DNA of 64,000 nt, from contig JADJWE010000001.1 in NCBI GenBank assembly GCA_016716525.1, forward strand, positions 2,066,108 through 2,130,107, written 5' to 3'. Under the pieces are notes generated by a model, which did no database searches, was not told the DNA's origin, and saw only the letters and a list, made by a program, of their open reading frames with translations. The DNA comes from Candidatus Flexicrinis affinis. Lineage in GTDB: Bacteria > Chloroflexota > Anaerolineae > Aggregatilineales > Phototrophicaceae. The stretch's first letter is position 1, and every line of letters starts with the position of its first letter. A program made the position numbers and the translations under genes. Of this stretch, positions 26,388 to 34,214 are shown piece after piece.

Positions 26388-27196
26388 GCGTTAATCCCCT
26401 TTGCCGCCGCACCGGACTTGTCCGTCATGCTGCTGCCCAAATAGGCTTCGATGACCTCCGGATTGGCCTGTACTTCGGCTGGCGTGCCTTCCGCAATCTT
26501 CTTGCCGAAGTTCATTACGTTGACCCGATCGCTCACCCCCATCACCAACTTCATGTCGTGCTCGATCAGGAAGATGGTCAGCCCCAGCTCGTCGCGGATC
26601 CGGCGGATGAAGTGCATCATGTCGTCGGTCTCCTGCGGGTTCATACCGGCAGTAGGTTCGTCGAGCAGCAGAAGCTGCGGCCGGAGCGCAAGCGCGCGGG
26701 CGATCTCAAGCCGCCGCTGATAGCCGTACGGGAGTTGAGACGCCATCAGGTCGCCGCGCTCCTTCAAGCCACAGTAGTTGGCGAGTTCCATCGCGTCGTC
26801 AAGCGCCTTCTGCTCCTCGTTATGGCTGAACGGTGTGCCGAAGATTGCACCCCACAACGACGATCGCAAGTGCTGATGCATGCCGACGAGGATGTTCTCG
26901 AGAACGGTAAGCTTGCTGAAGAGGCGAATGTTCTGATAGGTTCGCGCAACTCCGTGTCGGGCGATCTGATCCGGCCGCGCGCCTTTGATGGAACGGCCTG
27001 CGAACACGATGTCGCCTTCTTCGGGGTCATAGAAGCCGGTGACGCAGTTGAAGAACGTGGTCTTACCGGCGCCATTTGGCCCGATCAGGCTCACGATCTC
27101 CTGCCGATTGACGACAAGATCGATCGCGTTGACGGCGGTCAGCCCACCAAAGCGCTTGGTCACGGCCTTGCAGTGAAGCAGCACATCCTGTGCCAT
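26384..27196 (-). CDS. livG: Branched-chain amino acid ABC transporter, ATPase LivG
   Basis: A 270-residue ATPase partner of LivF. Walker A GPNGAGKTT, the Q-loop region ARTYQNIRLFSKLTVLENILVGMH, a long LivG-type insert (about residues 95-125), PYGYQRRLEIARAL as signature motif and LLLDEPTAGMNPQE are all present. I use the ATG at 27196, preceded by GAGGAGGA at the right distance; the longer reading would translate the ribosome-binding site. Confidence 0.93.
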   Translation of the reverse strand: MAQDVLLHCKAVTKRFGGLTAVNAIDLVVNRQEIVSLIGPNGAGKTTFFNCVTGFYDPEEGDIVFAGRSIKGARPDQIARHGVARTYQNIRLFSKLTVLENILVGMHQHLRSSLWGAIFGTPFSHNEEQKALDDAMELANYCGLKERGDLMASQLPYGYQRRLEIARALALRPQLLLLDEPTAGMNPQETDDMMHFIRRIRDELGLTIFLIEHDMKLVMGVSDRVNVMNFGKKIAEGTPAEVQANPEVIEAYLGSSMTDKSGAAAKGINA

Positions 27197-27210
27197 GCGT
27201 GCAGTCCTCC

Positions 27211-29307
27211 TCAATCGCCTGCGGCAGGTGCAGGCTTTGGCGTAGCTCGCTCGCTCAGTTTCGGCGGCTGAGGCGGCAGAATACCCTCCGGCTTCGACAG
27301 CATCGCGACGACGAGCAGCACGCCGAATGCGAGCAAGCGATAGTCCTGCAGCTCGCGAGCGACCTCGGGGAATCCGATTAGGACAAACGCCCCGACGAAC
27401 ACCGCCGGAATCGACCCCATACCGCCGACAATCACGAGACTCAGCACGAAGATGGACACGTTAAGCGTGAAGCTGTTCGGGTAGATTCCCTGCAGCGATG
27501 CGCCGAACAGCGCGCCACCCATGCCGCTGAATGCTGAACTGATGCCGAAGGCCAGCAGCTTTGCCCAGACCAGATGAACCCCGGTCGCTTCCGCCACGTC
27601 CTCGTCGTCACGCAGGGCGCGCCACGCCCGCCCTAAGCGCGTGTTGGCGAGGCGCAGGACGACCACCACGCCGATCGCAACGGTAAACAGGAACAGGTAG
27701 TAGATTTCATTCGAGCGTGCGAGCTGCGTATTCCAATCCGGGTTGATGAACGACAGGTTGAGCGTCGGTACGGGGATGTTGTTGACTCCCTGCGGGCCGC
27801 CCAACAACGGCTTGAACGTGGACGAATTCACGAGGCGGTTGATAATCTCGCCGAACCCGAGCGTCACAATGGCCAGATAGTCGCCGCGCAGCCGCAGCAC
27901 CGGGACACCGAGCCCCATGCCCGTAAATGCGCTGACTAGAATGGCGATCGGCCACGCCTGCCAGAAGGTCATAATGCCGGTGCACGCTTCGCCAATCGCC
28001 AACCCGCTCGCCCGTAGTTCGTCAGGCGAAATACCGCCACACGTCAACATGCTTGGCGTCGTCAGCAGGCCCGTCGTGTACGCGCCGATGGCGAACGACG
28101 CGACATACCCGAGGTCAAGCAGGCCGGCAAACCCAATCATCACGTTCATTCCGACGCCCATGATGATGTAGATCATCATCAGGTTCAGTGTGTTGGAAAG
28201 CGAAAGGCCGATGAAACCCGGCAGCACGAGCAGTACGACAAGGCCGAGCAGGTACATCGTGCGGCGGCTCGTCACGCTCGGAGTCGTCCCGACGCCGCGC
28301 ACGCCAGCGATTGGCGGCAGGAACCACAGAACGGTGCATATGATTACTACGACAACAAAGGCCGTGATCAGAGACATTTCGCGCTGCGATGCCAGCACGC
28401 CAAGCATGAGCACGATTGCAACGGCGTACCACGACCCGTCGTGAAAGAGCCGACCCGCCTGTGACGCGACAGCGCCCGCGGCGCCGATCAGCATCAACGC
28501 AAGGCCGAACACGATCGTGTGCAGCGCGCCTTGCATCGGCAGGCTCAACAGAGTCGGCACCAGCGTGCCGGCCCCACGCAAGATCGTCCCGCGTTCCATG
28601 CCGGTGAATACGGCTAACCCGCCAAAGATGAGCGCAACGCCGAGGCCGACGCCTGCGCCGATCATGAACCTTGTGCTGATCTTGTCGACATTGGCCACGC
28701 GAACGGCAAAGTACGATACGCCGAATGCCAGCGCAATCGTAATCGCGTCGGACAGTGTCATTACCTTGTCGATCTGCCCTTGCAGCACGCCGAAGATCGT
28801 CAGCGCCGCAAACCCGCCGAGCGCCATTCGCCCAACGCGAGCAGAAAGCTGAGTCAGGACTCCGCCAAGCGCGCCCAACCCCACAGATACGATCAACAAG
28901 ACGCCGATCGCTGCACCGGCGCTTTCCTGCCCCATGTACAGCGCGGACTGCGCCAAAGGCTCCATGTTGCGAAACACGAAGCGAACGTCTACAGCTTCGG
29001 TAAACAGAATTGTCGCCGCGAGCCCAACGCCGACGATCAGACCAGCGGCAGCGCCATTGATCAGCGTGGACAGCACGCCGCGAGTAGCGACCTGCCGCGC
29101 GGCCGCGAAGCCCGCCGCAGTAAAGGCGATATACAGCGCAAGTTGACTGAATGACACGCCGCCGAAGACAACGTCGCCTGCCGCGTTCTCCAGCTCGGTG
29201 ATCACGGTGCGGCGCTCGAAAGCCACGAACAGGTTTGTCAGCGTGAGGAGGATGGACACGAGGGCCGCATAGAGGCCCAGTCGAATAGTATTGCGCCCGA
29301 ATACCAT
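27211..29307 (-). CDS. livM: Branched-chain amino acid ABC transporter permease LivM, long form
   Basis: A 698-residue permease. The C-terminal ~345 residues are a standard LivM (NLMMIYIIMGVGMNVMIGFAGLLDLGYVASFAIGAYT, the EAA-type cytoplasmic loop LRGDYLAIVTLGFGEIINR, and SSAFSGMGGALFGASLQGIYPNSF). The first ~350 residues form an extra membrane domain of roughly nine helices with no family I can name, about doubling the usual length. Two Cys in the long extracytoplasmic loop (MLTCGG...EACTG) may form a disulphide. The gene starts five bases after livH. No frameshift is needed to read it through. Confidence 0.88.
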   Translation of the reverse strand: MVFGRNTIRLGLYAALVSILLTLTNLFVAFERRTVITELENAAGDVVFGGVSFSQLALYIAFTAAGFAAARQVATRGVLSTLINGAAAGLIVGVGLAATILFTEAVDVRFVFRNMEPLAQSALYMGQESAGAAIGVLLIVSVGLGALGGVLTQLSARVGRMALGGFAALTIFGVLQGQIDKVMTLSDAITIALAFGVSYFAVRVANVDKISTRFMIGAGVGLGVALIFGGLAVFTGMERGTILRGAGTLVPTLLSLPMQGALHTIVFGLALMLIGAAGAVASQAGRLFHDGSWYAVAIVLMLGVLASQREMSLITAFVVVVIICTVLWFLPPIAGVRGVGTTPSVTSRRTMYLLGLVVLLVLPGFIGLSLSNTLNLMMIYIIMGVGMNVMIGFAGLLDLGYVASFAIGAYTTGLLTTPSMLTCGGISPDELRASGLAIGEACTGIMTFWQAWPIAILVSAFTGMGLGVPVLRLRGDYLAIVTLGFGEIINRLVNSSTFKPLLGGPQGVNNIPVPTLNLSFINPDWNTQLARSNEIYYLFLFTVAIGVVVVLRLANTRLGRAWRALRDDEDVAEATGVHLVWAKLLAFGISSAFSGMGGALFGASLQGIYPNSFTLNVSIFVLSLVIVGGMGSIPAVFVGAFVLIGFPEVARELQDYRLLAFGVLLVVAMLSKPEGILPPQPPKLSERATPKPAPAAGD

Positions 29308-29312
29308 GCCCG

Positions 29313-30431
29313 TTACGCCTTCTTCTTCGCCAGAACTTCGCCGAAGATCCCCGTCGGACGGAAGATCAGGATCAACACCAGCACGCCGAATGCGATGACG
29401 TCCTCGAGCTGTGACGGCAGTCCAAGCATTTGCGGCGCAGCGGACTCGATGATGCCCAGCAGCACGCCGCCTGCCATCGCACCGGGGATGTTCCCGATGC
29501 CACCCAATACCGCCGCGGTAAATGCCTTCACGCCCGGCGTGAAGCCCATAAACGGCGACACCTGACGGTTATAAAGGGCAAACAGAATAGCTGCAGCGCC
29601 GGCCATCAGGGCGCCGAGCACGAAGGTCAAGACGATTACGCGGTCGACGTTGATTCCCATCAGCGAGGCCGTGCTTTTGTCCTCGGCCACGGCCCGCATC
29701 GCCTTGCCGACCTTCGTGCGCTGCACAAAGAACCAAAGCCCGCCCATCAGGACCAGCGCGATAATGAAGATCACGAAATACAGCGGGCGGACAACGATGT
29801 CCCCGCCGAAGGCTTCGAGGGTGTAGCGCCCTTGCATAATGTCGATGCCACCCTCGCACGCTGTGCCGGTTCCGCCAATGCACAGGTTGACGATCGGGTA
29901 GTTGCGCGGCGCGCCGCCGAACAAGCGCAGGAAGAGCTCCCTTAGCGCTATACTTGCGCCAATCGCGGTGATCAACGGGACGAGGCGAGGCGCGCTTCGC
30001 AGCGGCCTATACGCGATGCGCTCGAGCAGCACCGCGGTGATAACCGAGGCGATCATCCCCACCGCCAGCGTGAGCAGCAGGGCGAGCAGCGTCTGCTCGG
30101 CCAGAAAGCCGGATTCGTTAAAGGCGTTGATCGCGAAGAAGCCGATGTACGCTCCACTCATGAATACCTCGCTGTGGGCGAAGTTGATCATGAGCAGCAC
30201 GCCGTACACCAGCGTGTAACCGAGCGCGATCAGCGCGTAGATGCTGCCCTGCGCTAGGCCGAGTACCAGACCCTGTAAGAAGTCGTCCGCCCCGTAGAGT
30301 CCGTTGACGGTGTTGCGCACGGCGATAAACGCGAGAAACAGCAGCAGACCGCCGCCCGCGAGGTATAGAAAGATCTGCACGGGGTCGTTGCCCAAGCGCA
30401 AACGCCCGGCGAGGGGAATGGATTTCAGCAT
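29313..30431 (-). CDS. livH: Branched-chain amino acid ABC transporter permease LivH
   Basis: A 372-residue permease pairing with LivM. It has GLVLGLAQGSIYALIALGYTLVYGVLLMINFAHSEVFMSGAY at the start of the core, the cytoplasmic loop TKVGKAMRAVAEDKSTASLMGINVDRVI and the C-terminal AVLGGIGNIPGAMAGGVLLGIIES. An N-terminal extension of ~45 residues and an extracytoplasmic loop with two Cys (LCIGGTGTACEGG) are noteworthy, the latter mirrored in LivM. It is separated from livK by ~145 bases with a stem-loop. Confidence 0.92.
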   Translation of the reverse strand: MLKSIPLAGRLRLGNDPVQIFLYLAGGGLLLFLAFIAVRNTVNGLYGADDFLQGLVLGLAQGSIYALIALGYTLVYGVLLMINFAHSEVFMSGAYIGFFAINAFNESGFLAEQTLLALLLTLAVGMIASVITAVLLERIAYRPLRSAPRLVPLITAIGASIALRELFLRLFGGAPRNYPIVNLCIGGTGTACEGGIDIMQGRYTLEAFGGDIVVRPLYFVIFIIALVLMGGLWFFVQRTKVGKAMRAVAEDKSTASLMGINVDRVIVLTFVLGALMAGAAAILFALYNRQVSPFMGFTPGVKAFTAAVLGGIGNIPGAMAGGVLLGIIESAAPQMLGLPSQLEDVIAFGVLVLILIFRPTGIFGEVLAKKKA

Positions 30432-30513
30432 GTTGATGACGCCTTGATGAGGAGGCGCTGCCTCCGCTTGCGAACCCCGACAGTTATAACGCGTCGCCTA
30501 TCGTCTCACAACA

Positions 30514-30541
30514 ATCGGGGCGCAGTGACCTGCGCCCCGAT
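30514..30541 (-). terminator. Stem-loop between livK and livH (partial terminator or mRNA stabiliser)
   Basis: A perfect 12-base-pair stem (ATCGGGGCGCAG paired with CTGCGCCCCGAT) with a 4-base loop, 35 bases after livK. On the transcribed strand it is followed by TGTTGTGAG, not a full T-run, so partial termination or protection of the livK message, giving excess binding protein, is the likely role. Confidence 0.7.
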
Positions 30542-30575
30542 GTGTCTTGCTACTGCGCGGTAGAGGCTACCGGCG

Positions 30576-31787
30576 TTACTCCATTTCCATGCTCATGGTC
30601 TCGAGGCGGACAATCTCGCCGTCCTGAACCTGGAAGAAGCCGATACCACCCTGCGAGCACTCGCCGTCGCCGTTGCAGCTCAGGATACCCGAAAGGCCGA
30701 CAACCGGCTCTTCTGCACCGTAGTTGGCGATGAAGTCTGCCAGCGCAGCGCGATCGATCACGAGGTTGCCGTCGGCATCGATTTCGCCGACCGCCTCAAT
30801 GCCGTCGAGGTACATCAGAACCGCATCACGGCTGTAGCTGTGGAACGCGGCGGTCGGCGGGAAGCCGTACTTCTCTTCGTATTCGGCCACGAACGCGTCC
30901 AGCGCTTCGCTAGCTGCCGGGGCGGGGGTCGAGATGTAGACACCCTCAACCGCGGCGCCGCCGAGGTTGATCAGTTCCGGCGTGAAGATACCATCTGCGC
31001 CCATGAACGGGACATCGGCCAAGCCGGCATCCGCGCGCTGCTCGGAGAGTCGGGCTGCTTCGGCCGGGAACCCACCGAAGAAGATCAGCTCGGGCTCGGC
31101 GGAGGCGATGCCGTCCAGCGTGCTGCGGAAGTCGGTGTCACCGACGGTCACGGCGTCCTGAGCGACAACCTCGCCACCCAGCTCTTCGAACGCCGCCGCC
31201 ACATTGGCGACCAGACCTTCGCCGTAGGGGCTGCCGTCATGGATGGTGGCCAGCTTAGTGACCCCGAGGTAATCGAAGATGAAGATCGCATCCTCGACGC
31301 CCTGCGCATCATCGTTCGGGGTGACGCGGTTGAAGCTGACGAAGTCGGCGGCCAGCGCGGGGTTGGTGCAGCTCGCGCTGATCATGATGTAGCCGGCTGA
31401 GTCGAGGACCGGACCGGCGGCGCGGCACGCGCTCGAGCATGTCGGGCCGACGATGCCGACGATCTGGGGATTGGAGACATAGTAGTTCGCGATCGCCTGA
31501 CCGCCCTCGGCAGAGCAGAGGTCGTCCTGCACGTCGATGGTGACTTCAAATTCGACGTCACCGATCGTCACGGTACCACGCTCGTCAAGCGCAAGCTCGA
31601 CGCCGCGCACGATGTCTTCACCCAGCGGGGCAAGACCTTCGCCGCTGATCACTGCTGCGACGCCGATGACGACCGGATCGCCGGCCTCGACGACGATCGT
31701 TCCCTCGTCTTGTGCGAGAGTCGGGACGACGAGCAGCGCCAGAACGGCCAGAACAACGAGAAAATTGCGGAATGTATTCCGAACCAT
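30576..31787 (-). CDS. livK: Branched-chain amino acid ABC transporter substrate-binding protein
   Basis: A 403-residue exported binding protein. A signal peptide (residues 1-25, ending PTLAQ) without lipobox is followed by VVIGVAAVISGEGLAPLGEDIVRGVELALDE, CSAEGGQAIANYYVSNPQIVGIVGPTCSSACRAAGPVL and FNRVTPNDDAQG, typical of Leu/Ile/Val-binding proteins (Peripla_BP_6). Paired cysteines near residues ~90 and ~120 may form disulphides. Ligand is inferred as a branched-chain or related amino acid from the operon. AAGGAG precedes the ATG. Confidence 0.9.
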   Translation of the reverse strand: MVRNTFRNFLVVLAVLALLVVPTLAQDEGTIVVEAGDPVVIGVAAVISGEGLAPLGEDIVRGVELALDERGTVTIGDVEFEVTIDVQDDLCSAEGGQAIANYYVSNPQIVGIVGPTCSSACRAAGPVLDSAGYIMISASCTNPALAADFVSFNRVTPNDDAQGVEDAIFIFDYLGVTKLATIHDGSPYGEGLVANVAAAFEELGGEVVAQDAVTVGDTDFRSTLDGIASAEPELIFFGGFPAEAARLSEQRADAGLADVPFMGADGIFTPELINLGGAAVEGVYISTPAPAASEALDAFVAEYEEKYGFPPTAAFHSYSRDAVLMYLDGIEAVGEIDADGNLVIDRAALADFIANYGAEEPVVGLSGILSCNGDGECSQGGIGFFQVQDGEIVRLETMSMEME

Positions 31788-31843
31788 AGGGGTAAACTCC
31801 TTGCTGTGTTTGGTGTACCCTGTGCCTAATCAAGGCGTTGATG

Positions 31844-31871
31844 AGTGTACCGTGATGAATTGGGTTGTCAA
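31844..31871 (-). promoter_or_regulatory. livKHMGF promoter, overlapping the start of the divergent gene
   Basis: Minus-strand TTGACA (31871-31866), a 16-base spacer and TACACT (31849-31844) give a strong promoter with ~50 bases of leader. The ATG of the divergent gene (31855) lies inside the spacer. Confidence 0.75.
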
Positions 31872-33009
31872 ATCGTTACATCTATCTTTCATAATTCCGG
31901 CGACAATCGTCCTGTTTGTCGCCGCCTCCGCCCGACTTCTCGTGTCTGCACAGGACGCATGGCCGGTAGCCCAACGCTGCTTGGGCCTGCCTGTTGCAGC
32001 GCCTGACGCGCCGTTCCCCGGCATGCTGGTCACGATCGCCGACGACGCCGTTCGCGCCTATCGAGAAGGCGTGCCGACAACGTATGTGCTGTCGTTCGCG
32101 GGAGGAAACTTTCTGCGGGGCGCGTCGGTTGCGCCGGACGGCAGACACATTGCCGTGCCGAACGGGGTGATCACGACCGTAACCAGCAGCGACATTCGCT
32201 ACACCGTTCAAGAGATTCGCATCGTCACAACCGAGACGGTACCGCGCATCACCGTGCGCATCCCGTGGCGGGCATCGTTTCCGGTAGGATCGCCCTTCAC
32301 GTCCGCGGGTGACATCCCGCCGGTTCAGTGGCTCGACGGGGAGACGGTGCTGTTGGTTCAAGGAACGCTGTCGGAGGAACAGACGTGGGTCACCGTCAAT
32401 CCGTTTCACGCCGATGCCCTGCCCGAGCCGGCCGCCGTGCAAGACGCTGTTACGCGATCGCCGGACGGGTCGCGCGCGGTCGTCGTTCGCGATGGCGATT
32501 GGGTGCTGGTCGGCGTCGGTTCCGCTCAGAACACTGTCACGCTCCCGTCGGGCATCGATGTGTCGCGTGCGGTTTGGTCGCCAACGTCTAGCTCAATTGC
32601 CGTGCCGCTGCGTGAGGCGGGACGGGGCGCACTTGCCGTATTCGACGCTGCCACCGGCGCGCGAAGCGATTTGATAGCGTTCGAACGCTATCAGGCGGCG
32701 CGCAGCGTGCGCTGGTCACCCGATGGACTGCGCCTCGCCTTCGCGCTGTTCGACCCGCAGACCGGCATGAATCGGCTGCATGTGGCCGAACTGGCAACGC
32801 AGCGGGTCGTCGACCTGTGTGTGGAGCTGGGCATTGCCGGGAACGAACCCAATACGTCGGCGGTCGTCTGGTCGCCAGACGGAAACAGCCTAGCGATGGT
32901 GACCGCGCAGGCTGTACCCAGTGCCGTGGTATCGATAGCAGATATAGAGACGGGTCAGCGCTGGACACTGCTGCCCGCATCAGGCGAACTGTTGGGGTGG
33001 TACGACTAG
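31855..33009 (+). CDS. Exported beta-propeller protein (WD40/TolB-like repeats)
   Basis: A 384-residue protein with an N-terminal hydrophobic segment (SLHLSFIIPATIVLFVAASARLLVSAQ), likely a signal peptide, followed by a repeat pattern of PD40/WD40-like blades: ASVAPDGRHIAVPNG, VTRSPDGSRAVVV, AVWSPTSSSIAVPL, SVRWSPDGLRLAFALF and VVWSPDGNSLAMVT. Such propellers bind other proteins or sugars; there is no catalytic motif. The ATG at 31855 (or GTG at 31852) has only a poor ribosome-binding site and its start lies in the livK promoter, so expression may be low. It ends nine bases before the stop of the convergent acidic gene. Confidence 0.72.
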   Translation: MNWVVKSLHLSFIIPATIVLFVAASARLLVSAQDAWPVAQRCLGLPVAAPDAPFPGMLVTIADDAVRAYREGVPTTYVLSFAGGNFLRGASVAPDGRHIAVPNGVITTVTSSDIRYTVQEIRIVTTETVPRITVRIPWRASFPVGSPFTSAGDIPPVQWLDGETVLLVQGTLSEEQTWVTVNPFHADALPEPAAVQDAVTRSPDGSRAVVVRDGDWVLVGVGSAQNTVTLPSGIDVSRAVWSPTSSSIAVPLREAGRGALAVFDAATGARSDLIAFERYQAARSVRWSPDGLRLAFALFDPQTGMNRLHVAELATQRVVDLCVELGIAGNEPNTSAVVWSPDGNSLAMVTAQAVPSAVVSIADIETGQRWTLLPASGELLGWYD

Positions 33010-33018
33010 CCGAAACGC

Positions 33019-33195
33019 CTAAAAGTCGTCGTCGTCGTCATCACCGTACGAATCATCGAGTTCTTCGTCTTCGTCGAAGTCCTCGTCGTCGTCGTAGAAA
33101 TCGTCCTCTTCGTCGAGGTCGTAGCCTTCGTCGTCGATGTCCTCGTCATCGAAATCACGTGGACCGCGAAGGAGGATGTCGTCGATTGCGCGCAT
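33019..33195 (-). CDS. 58-residue hyperacidic protein
   Basis: A short gene: ATG at 33195 preceded by GGAGAGA at good distance and by a promoter-like sequence, ending TTT-TAG at 33019. The product starts with a short normal segment (MRAIDDILLRGPRDF) and then is almost entirely Asp/Glu with occasional Tyr/Phe/Leu, ending GDDDDDDF. The expected charge is about -30. I know no family for it. Acidic tails of this kind can act as DNA mimics, histone-like or cation-buffering proteins, but this is speculation. Codons use both GAC and GAT, GAG and GAA, and so it is not a simple nucleotide repeat. Confidence 0.65.
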   Translation of the reverse strand: MRAIDDILLRGPRDFDDEDIDDEGYDLDEEDDFYDDDEDFDEDEELDDSYGDDDDDDF

Positions 33196-33241
33196 GGGTG
33201 TCTCTCCGGGCAGACGCCGCTCTGGCCGCGTAACACGCGGC

Positions 33242-33269
33242 AGTATAACATGAACTTCGGGGATGCAAA
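33242..33269 (-). promoter_or_regulatory. Candidate promoter of the hyperacidic protein gene
   Basis: Minus-strand TTTGCA (33269-33264), a 16-base spacer and TATACT (33247-33242), about 40 bases before the start of translation. The -10 is good and the -35 is moderate. It lies between the response-regulator stop and the small gene, supporting independent expression. Confidence 0.5.
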
Positions 33270-33284
33270 TATCAGAATTCGGCG

Positions 33285-33971
33285 TCAGCGAGACATGAAC
33301 CGGTATCCTACGCCGCGCGACGTCAAAATGTAGCTGGGGTGATCGGGATCGATCTCGAGTTTCTGGCGCAGGTAGTGGATGTACAGCTTGAGGCTGTCGA
33401 TCGCATCGCCGTATTCTTCTCCCCAGGCCTGACGTACGAGGTCGTCGCGGGCAACGACGCGGCCCGCATTACGAACGAGGATCCCGAGCAGGTTGAATTC
33501 CTTTGGCGTAAGGTGGCAGAGCTGATCGCGCACGTACACCTCGCGATTGAGGAAGTTCACCCGGAAGTCGCCGTCGTCAAATACCAGCTCTTCGGACGGC
33601 GCACTGCGTGGGGCACGGCGCAAATGCGCTTTGATACGCGCCAATAGTTCCTGCGGGTCGAATGGCTTGGGGATGTAATCGTCGGCGCCGAGGTCAAGGC
33701 CGCGCACTACGTCTTCCGAACTCGTGAACGCGGAAAGAAACAGGATCGGGACGTCGGACATCTCGCGCAGACGGTGGCACATCTCCCACCCGTCCATTTG
33801 CGGCATGTTTACGTCGAGGAGCACGATGTCCGGTTGGAACCGGTAGGCCTTGCGCAACCCGTCCTCCGCAGAGGCGGCACGCACGACCTCATACCCTGCC
33901 CGTGCCAGTAGAAGCTCGAGCACGCGCAGCGTTGATTCATCATCGTCAACGATCAAGACGGTATCAGACAT
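33285..33971 (-). CDS. OmpR/PhoB-family response regulator (orphan)
   Basis: A 228-residue two-component regulator. The receiver domain has the acidic pair Asp9/Asp10, the phospho-acceptor Asp53 (VLLDVNMPQMDGW), Ser80 and Lys102 (DDYIPKPFDP). The winged-helix effector domain (about 132-226) ends in VRQAWGEEYGDAIDSLKLYIHYLRQKLEIDPDHPSYILTSRGVGYRF. No histidine kinase gene is adjacent, so its signal is unknown. ATG with GGGGAGA upstream; on the minus strand a TATGAT near 34032-34037 may be its -10 box. Confidence 0.92.
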   Translation of the reverse strand: MSDTVLIVDDDESTLRVLELLLARAGYEVVRAASAEDGLRKAYRFQPDIVLLDVNMPQMDGWEMCHRLREMSDVPILFLSAFTSSEDVVRGLDLGADDYIPKPFDPQELLARIKAHLRRAPRSAPSEELVFDDGDFRVNFLNREVYVRDQLCHLTPKEFNLLGILVRNAGRVVARDDLVRQAWGEEYGDAIDSLKLYIHYLRQKLEIDPDHPSYILTSRGVGYRFMSR

Positions 33972-34042
33972 CGTCTCCCCGCTGAAGGTTACGTGAGTCC
34001 AACCATCACGCGGACACTGTATGGGAAATGTATCATAGTTCT

Positions 34043-34063
34043 AACGTTGCGGCAAACAACGTT
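34043..34063. repeat. Pair of AACGTT sites between the response regulator and the glycosidase-like gene
   Basis: AACGTT occurs at 34043-34048 and again at 34058-34063, 15 bases apart, inside the 243-base gap between divergent genes. The same palindromic hexamer occurs in pairs in two other gaps of this window. The rest of the gap shows no other clear element. Confidence 0.4.
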
Positions 34064-34214
34064 TCTCAACGGTCCTCACCGCCGATTAGACTACGCAAAC
34101 AAGACGCACGCTGGCAAAATCCGCACGATCATGTACGCTATGCGGTCAGATTGCCGTTTAACCGCAGTGAGGCGGCACGGCAGTGTCGTCGGCAGTATGC
34201 GAGGATTTATCGCA

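Noticed and set aside
33006..33251. Thr/Arg-rich 81-residue reading frame over the hyperacidic gene
   Set aside because: It is another frame of the GAC/GAA-rich stretch and has no ribosome-binding site. The acidic frame has both a ribosome-binding site and a promoter.
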